Shown in pieces: positions 20,826 to 32,321 of a stretch of 64,000 bases of DNA. Within the stretch, counting starts at the first letter, position 1. Each line of letters begins with the position of its first letter. The stretch spans positions 11,338,501-11,402,500 of the forward strand of contig CM060887.1 in assembly GCA_030762935.1 (NCBI GenBank). The letters run 5' to 3'. The notes under the pieces were generated by a model. The model was not told where the DNA came from and searched no databases. It worked only from the letters and a program-made list of their open reading frames with translations. The translations under genes and the position numbers were made by a program. This DNA is from Hymenopus coronatus (lineage: Eukaryota; Arthropoda; Insecta; Mantodea; Hymenopodidae).

Positions 20826-21549
20826 AGCAGAAATAGTCTTATTACTTGCTTCCTTGTAAGTAAAAGCGAAATAAGGGAGTATCATAGGTTAAAGTGATAG
20901 TCAAAAGCTTGTTGCTATGTGACTGAAGTTCCTTTATTTGTATGGACAGGAGTTGACAAATTCCTGTATGAGAAAAGTTGAGTTTTTCATAACTGAAACC
21001 AAAAACAATATCTAAAAAACGACCAAATCCACGAAGAAAATGTATATAACATAAATTGTGTGTTTTAACGTGCTCTACACTTTTTGCGCGGTAAGTTTTT
21101 GGCCACCTCTTACGCTTTAGCAGTTATTCAAAATTCCGTAAAATTGACCCAGAATAAAGTAGTCTTCCCAGAAAATTAAAGATATACATTTTATTTCTCA
21201 TGTAAATATCTTTAATACATGACATTTTAAACAAAATCGTTAGAACCACTTTTAAGAAAATAAAAATTTTCGAAAAAAGTTCCATGTAAAGGGTAGTTTG
21301 AATTGGGGGGATTTTTCTCAAAATCTTCGTGTCGCATCCCAAGAAGATACTAAACTTAAATACCAAGTTTGGTATTTTACCGACTTTTTTTTTTGAGTTA
21401 TCGTGTTCACAGACACACGGACCTTTTTCTGAAAATATTTTTTTTTGGATACAGGGGACCCCCGGTGAAATCTCGATATCGAATTTTTGGGTGGAGTGAA
21501 ATACCTTCTCTATACACTATGTACATAGTACGTATAGAGAAAGTAAAAA
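20695..21549 (+). mobile_element. Family M copy with a long A-tract
   Basis: Both ends are present. An A-run of about 37 at 20787-20823 lies inside the 5' region where other copies have GAGAAAAAATTAGC, so a short A-tract has expanded in place. The CA run is almost absent in this copy. Confidence 0.9.
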
Positions 21550-21656
21550 TATTTATTTTGGATTCAGTGGGTCTCAAAACATGTATTTCTGATGATATAT
21601 TGACATCGAATTTTTGGGAGGAATACAAAACTTGCTGTACGTAGAAGAGATAGTAA
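21550..21656 (+). repeat. Family M 3'-terminal fragment
   Basis: The fragment TTTGGATTCAGTGGGTCTC to GTAGAAGAGATAGTAAAG follows a complete M copy directly and in the same orientation. It starts at the same T-tract position as the other ~100-bp end fragments. Confidence 0.75.
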
Positions 21657-22106
21657 AGAGGTTATACACAAGAGCATTAGGAAAGACCTACAAATTGCAG
21701 TTTCAAACACAATTTGGCTACCAATTAATCCGTGTTTCAAACACACTGCACAAGAAATACTTGATACCTTCCTTTGATAAAGAATGAAGCACTCAGTTTT
21801 TAAGCAGCGGTTGCTATGGAAACAAAGCTACAGAAAGAGATCTGCTTGAGCTTTTTTTCCAAAACTCTTAATGAATTTCCCGTGTTAATGACGGTGCCAT
21901 TAAATCCGCCGTCTCTCCTTTTCAAGCTTGCGACACGTGCAAGTACAAAGGCCGAGCCCGTGACAACGTGATCAGAATTGTCACGAGGCGTTCGCTCGCA
22001 CTTTCTTGCCTCGGACAGTTCCTTCTACAGGGACATTCTCGGATTAGCTCTTCAACTTCATTCCAAACTCTGCCATGCTTTCTTCTCTTTTAGCACCTTC
22101 CAGTTT
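21657..22106. other. Unassigned spacer
   Basis: No gene or repeat recognised. Confidence 0.45.
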
Positions 22107-22202
22107 AAAAAATCTGATGCTTTCCAATCACATGCCTTTCTCTGCATAGCTGTAATAAAGTATTGTTAAAAAACTTCTATTTACTTCATTCTAATCCAGA
22201 AG
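22107..22202 (+). repeat. Family M 5'-terminal fragment
   Basis: AAAATCTGATGCTTTCCAATC to CTAATCCAGAAG is the first ~95 bp of M. It is interrupted by the start of a new full copy. Confidence 0.82.
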
Positions 22203-23063
22203 AAATCTGATGTGTTCCATTCATATGACTTTCTCTACATCTCTGTAACAAAATATTGTTAAAAAGCTTATGCTTCCATTTACTTGATGCTAATTGAGAA
22301 AACATCAGCAGAAATAGCCTATTACTTGCTTCCTAGTAAGTACAAGCGAAATAAGGGAGTTGTTGGTTAAAGTAATGGTCAAAAGTTGGTTGCTATGTGA
22401 CTGAAGTTCCTTTGTTTGTATGGACCTGAAATGTTAAATTCCTGTATGAAAAAAGTATGCTTTTAAAGCTGAAACCAAAAAACAAGGAGTAACTCAAAAA
22501 CGACCAACTCCATGAAAAAAATGTATATAACATAAATTGTGTGTTTTATGGTGCTCTACATTTTTTGTGTTGTAAGTTTTTGTCCATCTCTTACGGTTTA
22601 GCAGTTATGCAAAATTCCGTAAAATTCATCCAGAATAAAGTAGTCTTCAGAGGCTAATCACAGAAAATTCATGATATACATTTTATTTGTCGTGTAAATA
22701 TCTTTAATATACGAAATTTTATTCAAATCGTTAAGAGCCATTTTTAAGAAAATCAAAATTTTGGAAAAAAGTCCCATGTGAAGGGTAGTTTGGGGTAGGG
22801 GGATTTTTCTCAAAATCATCGGGTCGCATTCCTGGAAGATACTAAACTTAAATACCAAGTTTGGTATTTTACCGACTTTTCGTTTTTGAGTTATCGTGTT
22901 CACAGACACACGGACACACACGGACCTTTTTCTGAAAATATTTTTTTTTGGATACAGGGGACCTTAAAACATATATTTCCGGTGAAATCTCGGTATTGAA
23001 TATTTTGGTGGAGTGCAATACCTTCTCTATACACTATATACATAGCACGTATAGAGAAAGTAA
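22203..23063 (+). mobile_element. Family M copy, first unit of a head-to-tail array
   Basis: It starts AAATCTGATGTGTTCC and ends ATAGAGAAAGTAAAA. The next copy begins in the shared A-run with no spacer. Confidence 0.92.
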
Positions 23064-23888
23064 AAATCTGATGTTTTCCACTCACATACCTTTCTCTACA
23101 TAGATGTAATAAATTATTGTTAAAAAACTTCTATTTACTTCATACTAATCCAGAAAAAATTAGCAAGGATGGTCTTATTATGTCTTCCTTGTAAGTAGAA
23201 GTGAAATATGAGAGTAACACAGGTTAAAGTGAAGTCACAAGCTGGTTACTAGGTGCCTGAAGCTCCTTTGTTTGTATGGACACGAGTCGACAAATTCCTA
23301 TATGAGAAAATGTTCATAACTGAAACTAAAAACAAGCAATATCTCAAAAACGATCAACTGCATGAAAAATTTGTACATAACATAACTTGTGTTTTAAAGT
23401 GACCTACATTTTTTGTATAGTAAGTTTTTGCCTGTCTCTTACGGTTTACCAGTTACACAAAATTCACCGAAATTCATTAGGTATTATAGAGGTCTTCAGA
23501 GGTTATTCCCAGAAAACTCAAGATATACGTTTTATTTGCCTTAAAGATATGTTTAACATACGGTATTTTAATCAAAATTATTAGAGCCATTTTTAAGAAA
23601 ATCAATATTTTCGAAATTTTTTGCATCTGAAGGGCAGTTGGGGGTGAGAGATTTTCTTGAAAATGTTCGTGTCGCATCCTTGGAAGATACCAAACTTAAC
23701 GGTCTTTAAGTTTTTGAGCGATGCTGTCCACACGCACACACACACGACACCTTTCCCAAAACTGCTTTTTCTGGATTCAGGGGGGCCTAAAACAAGTATT
23801 TCCGTGGAAATCTCGGTATCGAATTTTTGGGTGCATTACACTACTTCCTCTATACACAATGTACATAGTACGTGTAGAGAGAGCAAAA
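23064..23888 (+). mobile_element. Family M copy, second array unit
   Basis: It starts ATCTGATGTTTTCCACTC and ends GTAGAGAGAGCAAAA. It is more diverged than its left neighbour, so the array was not made by one recent duplication. Confidence 0.9.
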
Positions 23889-24627
23889 CTCTCATGTGTT
23901 CCTTTCTCATAACGAACTTTCTCTCTACGCCGCTGAAACAAATTATTTTAAAAGGCATATTTTTCTGACTTCTTTATGGTAATCAAGGCCATTAGCAGAT
24001 ATTGTCTTAATCACCTGCCTGCTGTAGTAGGAAAAGTGTAAGTAAAGGGAAAATAAGGGAATACGCTTGACTAAAACGATAGTGAAATCCTTTCAAAGCT
24101 GGTTGCCATATAGTTAAAACCCGTTTCTATGCAGGTCCAGGAGTTTACAACTTTCTGTGTCATAAAATATTTAAGTATTTTGAATCTGAAAGAAGTAACA
24201 AGGAATAATTCAGATATGGTCAACTCCACGAAAGAAGAAGAAGAAGAAAAAAAAACACAAAAAAAAAAACGTATATGAATAAATTGTGTGTTTTAACGCG
24301 ATTTACATTTTTTGTGTAGTAAGTTTTTGTCTATCTCTTACGGTTTACTAGTTATTCAAAATTCACCGAAATTTATTCAGATTAAAGAAGTCTTCAGACG
24401 CTATTCCCAGAAAATTCAAGACATGCATTATATTTGCCGTAAAGATATATCTCTAAAATACGGTATTTTAATCAAAATCTTTAGAGCCATTTTTAAGAAA
24501 ATCAAAATGTTCGAAATTTATTACATGTAAAGGGTAGTTTGGGGTGGGAGATTTTTCTCAAAACCTTCGTGTCGCATCCCTGGAAGATACTTAACTTAAA
24601 TACCAAGTATGATATATTAGAGTACGT
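23889..24627 (+). mobile_element. Family M copy, third array unit, 3'-truncated
   Basis: It starts CTCATGTGTTCCTTTCTC and stops at CCAAGTATGATATATTAG, losing the 3' end where an opposite-strand M begins. A purine-rich tract lies at 24236-24268. Confidence 0.85.
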
Positions 24628-25380
24628 TTTTACTTTCTCTATACGTACTATGTACAGAGTGTATAGAGAAGGTATTGCACTCCACCGAAAACTTCGATAC
24701 AGAGATTTCATCGGAAATATATGTTTTAGGATCCCCTTTATCTAAAAGAAGCATTTTCGAAAAAAGGTCCGTGTGTGCGTGTGTATGTCCGTGTGTCTGT
24801 GAACACGACAACTCAAAAACGAAAAGTCGGTAAAACACCAAACTTGGTATTTAAGTACAGTATCTTTCAGGGATGCTACACGAAGGTTTTGAGAAAAATC
24901 CCCCAACCACCTTTACATGGAACTTTTTTCGAAAATTTTGATTTTCTCAAAAATGGCTGTAACGATTTTGATTAAATATCGTATATTGAAGCTATTTACC
25001 TGACAAATAAAATGTATATCTTGAACTTTCTGGGAATAGCCTCTGAAGAGTACTTTATTCATGGAATAATTTTACGGAATTTTGAATAACTGCTAAACCA
25101 TAAGAGATGGACAAATACTTACTACACGAAAAATGTAGAGCACGTTAAAACACACAATTTATGTTACATACATTTTTTTCGTGGAATTCATCGTTTTTGA
25201 GACATTCCTTGCTTTTTGGTTTTTGCTTTGAAAAACTTATGCTTTTCTCATACAGGAATTTGTCAACTGCTGTCCATACAAACAAAGGAACTTCAGTCAC
25301 CTAGCAACCAGCTTTTGAGTGTCACTTTAACCTATGGTACTCCCTTATTTCGCTTCTACTTACAAGCAAGTAATAAGACT

Positions 25381-25946
25381 GGTCGTCTCCTTAGGTCGGT
25401 GGTAGCGCAGCTGCTTACCGACCTGGAGACCTGGGTTCGATCCCCAGTACCGGCGTGGGGATTTTTCCCCCGCTGAGAGACCTGGCCTCGTAAGATCCCT
25501 GGGGGCCAATTGAGGAACTACTTGATTGAGAAGTAGCGGCTCCAGGCTCATGAGAACCGCATTAACCGGCCGGGGGGGGGGCTCGAGGCGCAGGCGAAGT
25601 CTCAGTCTCCAATTCTGCATGACGTCTGTAATGGACCGAGTTTTTTTTTGTTTTTTTTTAAATACGTTCCGGAGTCTGGTCGGGACTCCGGCACTGTATA
25701 CCATACTTTTGTTTACCTAATTTGTTTACTTTGATTACTGTATTTCTGTTTTACTTTTTACACACACATACACAAACATATAACACCCATGCCCAAGGCG
25801 GGACTCGAACCCACGATCCCCTGCGCTGCGAAACACCAAAGCGAGACGCTTTGGCGAGCGCGGCCATGGGGACCGGCATAGATGGGGGATGCAGCGGCCG
25901 GGCGGTAGGCCAAGGTTCCCCGTGAGCTGTCGTGCCATGGAGTTAT
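25381..25946 (+). mobile_element. tRNA-derived SINE, family D, with SINE G nested inside
   Basis: The head has A-box GGTGGTAGCGCAGCTGC and B-box TGGGTTCGATCCC (about 25432-25444). The body is GAACCGCATTAACCGGCCGG, and the 3' part GATGGGGGATGCAGCGGCC ends GTTATAAG. The 13-bp target duplication is exact. SINE G at about 25640-25873 splits it. Confidence 0.9.
25640..25873 (-). mobile_element. tRNA-derived SINE, family G, nested in SINE D
   Basis: On the minus strand the head reads CCATGGCCGCGCTCGCCAAA and has the B box GGGTTCGAGTCCC. The body ends ACTCCGGAACGTATTTAAA and an A-rich tail. GGACCG on both sides may be the target duplication. A second copy is at 39960. Confidence 0.85.
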
Positions 25947-26068
25947 AAGTAATAAGACTATTTCTTCTAATTTTTCTGATTGAAATAAATAGAAGTATAA
26001 GCTTTTTAAGAATAATTTGTTGCAGAGATGTGGAGAAAGTCATGTGAATGGTACACGTCAGATTTTTT

Positions 26069-26178
26069 GACGGACGTTTTCTAAAAACGTGTATTACCAG
26101 TGAAAACTTGGTATCAAATTTTTGGATGAAGTGAAATGCCTCCTCTACTCACTTATATACTATGTAGAGAAAGCAAAA
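26069..26178 (+). repeat. Family M 3'-terminal fragment, inverted relative to the adjoining copy
   Basis: The fragment GACGGACGTTTTCTAAAAACG to GTAGAGAAAGCAAAAA follows the M 5' end of the minus-strand copy at its T-tract. Confidence 0.78.
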
Positions 26179-26879
26179 ATGAGTGTAAAATAAGGAAAGA
26201 GAAAATAGGAGAGAGGAGAGAAGGGAATAGAAGAGGACACAAAACAAAAACTGAATATTTCAAATGTTTTACAGAGGCAGCAAAGGTCTAAGAGCTAATG
26301 ACATTGTAACTCGCCATCTACGCAATCCCAATTCCCTCACGCAGAAGGGTGACCGCAATCGCCATTAGAGTACGAACCCGTGGCCACTAAGCGCCCAATT
26401 CATCGCCATAGTGTTCTAATTAAAAGGGGAATGCAAATGGGGGAGGGGGGGGTTACCCAATCGATGTTGTGTCATTTGACACATAAAGCCAGCAAGGGTA
26501 AACTAAACTATTCATGCATCTTTGGTAAGTACCCTTGACAGACCACGTACTTCAAAATGTATAATCTAACAAGAGGCAGTGAAATGAAAACCAACCGATA
26601 AAAGTAACAGCTGATCGCCACAACTTCTCTCCATTACTGCTTTGTGAATCGCAAATACAAATTGGCATAAACAGAATGTGAAATGCATCAATTACACCAA
26701 CGTTTTCACTTTATGTATCGTGACATTTTGCTTTCGAAAAGACAGCACCAAAATGTTTATTTTACGGCAACTTTCAAGGCATTTCCGCTCTTTCTGAAGC
26801 TCCGGTAAGACATAAATCTTATTTTACCGAGCGGGTTGGCTCACTTTCGTCGGCAGGTCTAGAGTTTTTTGGTTTTTTT
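26179..26879. other. Unassigned region
   Basis: A purine-rich start and a G-run near 26440-26450, with no gene recognised. GAGCGGGTTGGCTCACTTTC near 26829 is vaguely tRNA-like but incomplete. Confidence 0.4.
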
Positions 26880-27072
26880 TTATTTTCTCTACACGTACTA
26901 TGTACATAGTGTATAGAGGAAGTATTGTATTCCACCCAAAAATTTATACCGAGATTTCACCGGAAATATATGTTTTAGTACCCCCTGAATCCAAAACAAT
27001 GCATTTTCAGAAAAAGGTCCGCATGTCTGTGAACACGATAACTCAACAACGAAAAGTCGTTAAAATACCAAT
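26880..27072 (-). repeat. Family M 3'-terminal fragment (~190 bp), inverted next to a full copy
   Basis: It starts with the 3' palindrome (ACTATGTACATAGT) and ends after AGTCGTTAAAATACCAATA. A full plus-strand M follows after about 25 bp. Confidence 0.82.
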
Positions 27073-27096
27073 ATTTCGAGATGAATTTTAAATTAA

Positions 27097-27704
27097 AAAA
27101 AAATATGACGTGCTCCATTCACATGACTTTCTCTATATCTTTGTACCAAATTATTGTTAAAAACCTTACTTCATGCTAATCGAGAAAAAATTAGCAGAAA
27201 TAGCCTTATTACTTGCTTCCTTGTAAGTAGTAGCGAAATAAGGGTGTAACATAGGTAAAAATGATAGTTAAAAGCTGGTTGCTATGTGACTGAAGTTCCT
27301 TTGTTTGTATGGACAGGAGTTGGTAAATTCTCGTATGAGCAAAGTATAAGTATTTCAAAGCTGAAACCAAAAACAAGGAATATCTCCAAAACTGTCAACT
27401 CCATTAAAAAAATGTCTATGACATAAATTGTGTGCTTTATTGTGATCTACATTTTTTGTGCGGTAAGTTTTTGTGTATCTGTTACGGTTTACCAGTTATA
27501 CAAAATTCAGTAAAAACCATACAGAATAAAGTAGTCTTCAGAGGCCATTCCCAGAAAATTCAAGATATATATTTTATTTGTCCGGTAAATATCTTTAATA
27601 TACGATATTTTAATCAAAATCGTTAGAGCCATTTTTGAGAAACTTAAAATAACAATTTTGGCTTTTAACGGACTTTTCATTTTTGAACTATGCTGCCCAT
27701 ACAC

Positions 27705-27751
<47 letters not shown>

Positions 27752-27913
27752 GGCACAGAGAGACACATATATGGACATTTTTCTAAAAATACTTTTTTTG
27801 GATTCAGGAGGTCTCAAAACATATATTTCTGGTGAAATCTCGGTATCGAATTTTTGGGTGCAATACAATACATTCTCTATACACTATGTACATAGTGCGT
27901 GTAGAGAAAGCAA
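27097..27913 (+). mobile_element. Family M copy with an expanded CA microsatellite
   Basis: Both ends are present. The internal CA run at 27700-27748 is expanded to about 24 units, and a small upstream deletion removes the AAATACCAA palindrome block. Confidence 0.9.
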
Positions 27914-28264
27914 TAAAAATAATCACACATATCGAGACATGTTGCAAGTGTCTCCTTTGGTTGTTCCAGCATTTCTGTCATTTTTTTTTTTTTTTTAGGA
28001 AATTGGCCATTACTCGTTGCAATTCCCTTGAGAAATGGTAGACATTTCTTGACGAATGTTAGTTTTGAGTTCCTCTAAAGTGCGTCAAGTTAAACAATTA
28101 TTACAGTTTGCATATACTTTAACCTTACTGCTGTCTGTTCATAAGCAAGCGTTTTAACTCAGCTGAAAACTGACCTTTGCTTGTTCTCTCTTTTTTGATT
28201 GGCTAATCCTTACGCTATGTCATTTAGTGTAAATATCTGCATGTTGCTAAGTTTACGTGTTATC
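27914..28264. other. Unassigned spacer
   Basis: A poly-T tract lies near 27981-27997. Nothing else is recognised. Confidence 0.4.
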
Positions 28265-28346
28265 CAAAAAAAGAATATGATATGTTCCATTCACATGACT
28301 TCCTCTTCATCGCTGTAACATATTATTGTTAAAAAGCATATTTTTT

Positions 28347-28470
28347 TGTAGTGTTTAACGCCCGCTTCAACTACTTATGGCACCGCAGGCGGTGATGCTG
28401 GTGATACATGAATGATGGAGCACCGGTGGAATGCGATGGCGGGGGAAACCGGAGGCCACGGCGCGGCCAA
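28347..28470 (-). mobile_element. tRNA-derived SINE, family E, 5'-deleted, inserted in M
   Basis: On the minus strand the body reads GGTTTCCCCCGCCATCGCAT to TTAAACACTACAAAAAAA. The tRNA-like head is almost gone (only GGCCGCGCCG remains). Confidence 0.8.
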
Positions 28471-28478
28471 AAAAAAAT

Positions 28479-28514
<36 letters not shown>
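28479..28514. repeat. (TA)n microsatellite
   Basis: About 18 TA units lie at the inner edge of the SINE E insertion. Confidence 0.9.
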
Positions 28515-28518
<4 letters not shown>

Positions 28519-29292
28519 CTATCTACTTTATGATAATTGACATAAACATTAGCAGAAATTGTTTTAATTGCTTGCTTCCTTGTAAGTAGAAGGAGAATTA
28601 AGGAAAACACTAGGCTAAACAAACAGTCAAATGTTTTAAAATTCGGTTGCTATAGGATTGAAATCCGTTTCTTTGCGTGGCCAGAGTTCACAAGCTACTC
28701 TATGAGAAAAGAAGATATTTTAAAGCTGAAACTAATAACAAAGAATATCTCAAAAACGGTCAACCCCACGAAAAAATTGATATGACATAAATTGTGTGTT
28801 TTAATAATTTCTACATTTTTTGTATGTTAAATTTTTGTCTATCTCTTACGGTTTGCCAGATAGATAAAATTCAGCACAACCCATCTAGAACAAAAAGGTC
28901 TTCAGAGACTATTCTCAAAAAATTCAAAATATTCATTTTATTTGCCATATCTTCAATATAAGAGATTTTAATTAAAATCGAAGAGCCATTTTACAGAAAA
29001 TCTAAATTGCATCTTTCGAAGATTCTGATCTTAAAGATCAAGTTTGGTATTTAACGGACGTTTCGCTGAGCTATTCTGCTCACACACACACACACACACA
29101 CACACACGGACATTTTTCTAAAAAATGCTATTTTCGAAATCAGGGTCACCCAAAAATGTATTTCTGGTGAATCTCGGTATCGAATTTTTGGGTGTAATAC
29201 AATACCTCACCTCCGCTATACATTATGTACATAGTACGTATAGAGAAGTAAAAATTACAGAGCTTGTAAATGAACCATATATGAACTAGAAC

Positions 29293-29296
<4 letters not shown>

Positions 29297-29345
<49 letters not shown>

Positions 29346-29353
29346 AGTTTTTT

Positions 29354-29384
<31 letters not shown>

Positions 29385-29400
29385 GAGAGAGAGAGAGGGA
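29297..29400. repeat. (CT)n and (GA)n arms forming a hairpin-capable repeat
   Basis: About 24 CT units at 29297-29345 are followed by a short spacer and a (GA)n tract at 29354-29400. The two are complementary, so the DNA or an RNA of it can fold back. Confidence 0.9.
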
Positions 29401-29763
29401 GCTGCTATGTTGATGTAAATGATACCATCCTAGCAAGAAGAGTAACATTGTAGTCACTAACTGTTCTCAGAGAAGTGACCCCGAATATATTCCCGAGCAC
29501 TAACACGGCTGCAGATAAAAACAACAAGGGAAAATGTTCTGCCTATTGCGTTTAATGATCTGGAACCGAAACCTGGCTCCTAACGTGAGAGTCGTTCCCG
29601 TTATTGCTCAGCCACGACGTGGAGTATGTACAACTGCGTGGCAGGCCCCTGCACAAGATAATGCATTCGGCTACAGTGTGATTCAGAAGCAGCAAGCGAA
29701 AAAGTTGAAACTCCAATTCAAGGTCTGTGAAATTGGACAGCGTCGACGCTGTCTGCAACATAC
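29401..29763. other. Unassigned region with open frames on both strands
   Basis: An 81-codon plus ORF (29534-29779) and a 117-codon minus ORF (29552-29905) overlap. Neither resembles a known family, and the minus one runs into an M copy. No gene is called. Confidence 0.3.
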
Positions 29764-29792
29764 TAGGGACGTTCAATAAGTAATGTAACACT
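29764..29792 (+). mobile_element. Probable mariner terminal repeat, isolated
   Basis: AGGGACGTTCAATAAGTAAT followed by GTAACAC resembles terminal repeats of arthropod mariner elements. The rest of the element is not seen, because M copies follow at once. Confidence 0.45.
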
Positions 29793-29794
29793 TT

Positions 29795-30675
29795 TTTTAC
29801 TTTCTCTACACGTACTATGTACATAGTGTATAGAGAAGGTATTGCACTCCACCCAAAAATTCCATACCGAGATTTCAGCGGAAATACATGTTTTAGGGAC
29901 CCCAATATCCAAAAAAAGAATTTTCACAAAAAGGTCCGTGTGTGTGTGAACACGATAACTCAAAACCGAAAAGTAGCTAAAATACCAAACTTGGTATTTA
30001 AGTTTAGTAACTTCCAGGGATGCGACGCGAAGATTTTGAGAAAAATCCTCCCACACCAAACTACCCTTTACATGGAACTTTTTTCGAATATTTTGATTTT
30101 CTTAAAATGGCGCTAACGATTTTGATTAAAATATCATATATTAAAGATATTTACCTAACAAATAAAACGTATGTCTTGAATTTTCTGGGAATAGCTTCTG
30201 AAGACCTGTTTATTCTAGATGAATTTTGCTTAATTTGGCATAACTAGTAAACCGTAAGAGATAGACAAACACTTGCTATACAAAAATTTTAGGTCTTGTT
30301 AAAATACACAAGTTATGTCATATACATTTTTCTCGTGGAGCTTACCGCTTTCGAGGTATTCATTGTTATTAGTTTCATTTGTGAAGTACTTATACTTTTC
30401 TCAGACGAGAGTGTCAGTTTTTCTTTTGTTCTACCCCTGGCCAAGAAAAGAAAGAATTTGTAATGACAATCGCATAACGACAGCTTTTAAAACATTTGAC
30501 TATTGGTTTAGCCTAGTGTATTCCCTTATTTTCTTTCTACTTATACGGAACTAAATAATAAAAACATTGTGCTAATGAGTACCACGATTAGCAAGGTCCA
30601 GAAAGAAGAAGAATGACATGTATGAAGTTTGTAGAACAGCTAGAGAAAGTCATGTGATTGTAACACATCAGATTT
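29795..30675 (-). mobile_element. Family M copy, first unit of a minus-strand array
   Basis: It is complete from ACTTTCTCTACACGTACTAT to GTCATGTGATTGTAACACAT. The next copy follows in the shared T-run. Confidence 0.92.
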
Positions 30676-31840
30676 TTACTTTCTCTACACGTAATATGTA
30701 CTTATGTATAGAAAGGGTATTATATTTAACCTAAAAACTCGATACTGAGATTTCATCGGATATGTATGTTTTATAGAAATGGAAATGGCGTTTTATTTAT
30801 GGAAGCTCTATAACTGCTGTGGTTCTCAGCGTTCCATTCTATATTGGGCGTAAAAGACCGCTTAATTTTGCTCAGAGGCCCCTCTATCAGGCTTAAGGTT
30901 CTTTTACGTGTCGTAAATCTACGACACGGGACCAACGGCTTTACTTCCCTTCCGAAGGAAGCCATGTTAAGGATTTTTGAGCCCGAAAAAAATCCATCGT
31001 CCTCCACCGGGCTTGAACCCGCGACTTTGGGTATATGAAGCAAGCATGGTAACCATTATACCACGGAGGGTGACTATACATGTTTTGAGACCCCCTGAAA
31101 CCAAAATAGGCATTTTTAGAAAAAAATATGTGTGTGTGTGTGTCTGTGGCCAAAATCGCTCAAAAACGAAAAGGCCGTTAAAATACCAAACTTGGTATTT
31201 AAGTTTGGTGTATTCCAAGAAAGCGACACGAAGATTAAAAAAAAAAAATCCCCTCGCCCCAAACTACCCTTTACATAGAAAAAATTTCGAAAATTTTATT
31301 TTCTCAAAAATGCCTCTTAACGATTTTGATTAAAATCTCTTATATTTAAGATATTTACAAGACAAATAAAATGTATGTCTTGAATTCCCTGGGAATAGCC
31401 TCTAAAGACCTCTTTATTCTGGATGATGTTATTGAATTTTGCATAATTAGTAAACCGTAAGAGATAGACAAAAACTTACTACACAAAAAATATAGAACCC
31501 GATAAAACACACAATTTATGTGTTGTACATATTTTCGTGAAGTTGGCCGTTTTCGAGATGTTGTTATTTAAAATCATAATTTCTCATACCGGGAATTTGT
31601 CAACCCTTGGCCACGCAAAGAAGCGAATTTCAATCCCATAAGCAACTACATTTTAAAACATTTGACTGTCGGTTAGGCTAGTGTATTCCCTTATTTTCCC
31701 TTCTACTTATAAAGGAACTAAGTAATAAGTAAGGAACTAAGTAATAATGTTTTAGCATTAAATAGAACAATAAGCTCATTAACAATAATTTGTTACAGAG
31801 ATGCAGAAAAAGTCATGTGAGTGCAGCACATCAGATTTTT
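30676..31840 (-). mobile_element. Family M copy, second array unit, with SINE A inside
   Basis: It has complete ends and is interrupted near its 3' end by SINE A at about 30771-31072. The following T-run leads into a third copy. Confidence 0.9.
30771..31072 (-). mobile_element. tRNA-derived SINE, family A, most complete copy
   Basis: On the minus strand the tRNA-like head is CTCCGTGGTATAATGGTTAC (A box), with a B box CGCGGGTTCAAGCCC. The body is CTTCCTTCGGAAGGGAAGTA, and the end is CGCCATTTCCATTTC. The sequences around it (TATGTATGTTTTA and TATACATGTTTTG) look like a diverged target duplication. Confidence 0.88.
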
Positions 31841-31994
31841 TTACTTTCTCTATACTAATTATGTACATAGCGTATAGAGAAGATATTGTATTGTTCCCAA
31901 AAATTCGATACCGAGATTTCACCGGAAATACATGTTTTGAGACTCCCTAAATCCAAAAAAAGCATTTTTAGAAAAATGCCCGTGTTTGTCTGTC
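31841..31994 (-). mobile_element. Family M 3' fragment, third array unit
   Basis: It starts with the M 3' palindrome and ends in the GT microsatellite (TGTCTGTCTGTCTG), where it passes into SINE B through shared GT repeats. Confidence 0.85.
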
Positions 31995-32128
31995 TGTCTG
32001 TATGTGTGTGTGTTTGAGGAAAACAAAATTATTTAAACCTACAGACGAGTTATTTAAAGTGCAAAGCCCCCGATATGGCCTTAGATGTTAAAGGAGGCTA
32101 TATAAATTAAACAATAAAATAAAAAAAA
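31995..32128 (+). mobile_element. tRNA-derived SINE, family B, 5'-truncated
   Basis: The tail half is present: GTGTTTGAGGAAAAC, CCCCCGATATGGCC and GGAGGCTATATAAATTAAAC. The head is replaced by the M fragment, joined inside a GT run. Confidence 0.8.
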
Positions 32129-32149
32129 TGGGTGGAATACATTACCCTT

Positions 32150-32285
32150 AGCCCCTAGCCCCCTGAGTAGCGCGTCTGCTTCACATTGAACAGGTCGCGA
32201 GTTCGAATCTCGCTTAGTTGAGTTACTCGGATAAGGTTTCTTTTTCGGTGATTGGTATGTGAGGGGTGAATCGAGTCTCTCAACA

Positions 32286-32321
<36 letters not shown>

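Larger units (their letters stand above)
24631..26068 (-). mobile_element. Family M copy carrying SINE D, which carries SINE G
   Basis: The M sequence runs from ACTTTCTCTATACGTACTAT to GTCATGTGAATGGTACACG on the minus strand. It is split at AAGTAATAAGACT (25368-25380 and 25947-25959), which is duplicated around SINE D. Confidence 0.92.
28265..29254 (+). mobile_element. Family M copy with a SINE E remnant and a (TA)n run inside
   Basis: It starts AAAAAAGAATATGATATGTT and ends TATAGAGAAGTAAAA. The 5' region is interrupted at 28340-28514 by a SINE E fragment and a TA repeat. Confidence 0.85.

Noticed and set aside
29534..29905. Overlapping ORFs of 81 and 117 codons on opposite strands
   Set aside because: Neither shows a recognisable domain, and the longer one reads into an M copy. 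Chance open frames are sufficient.
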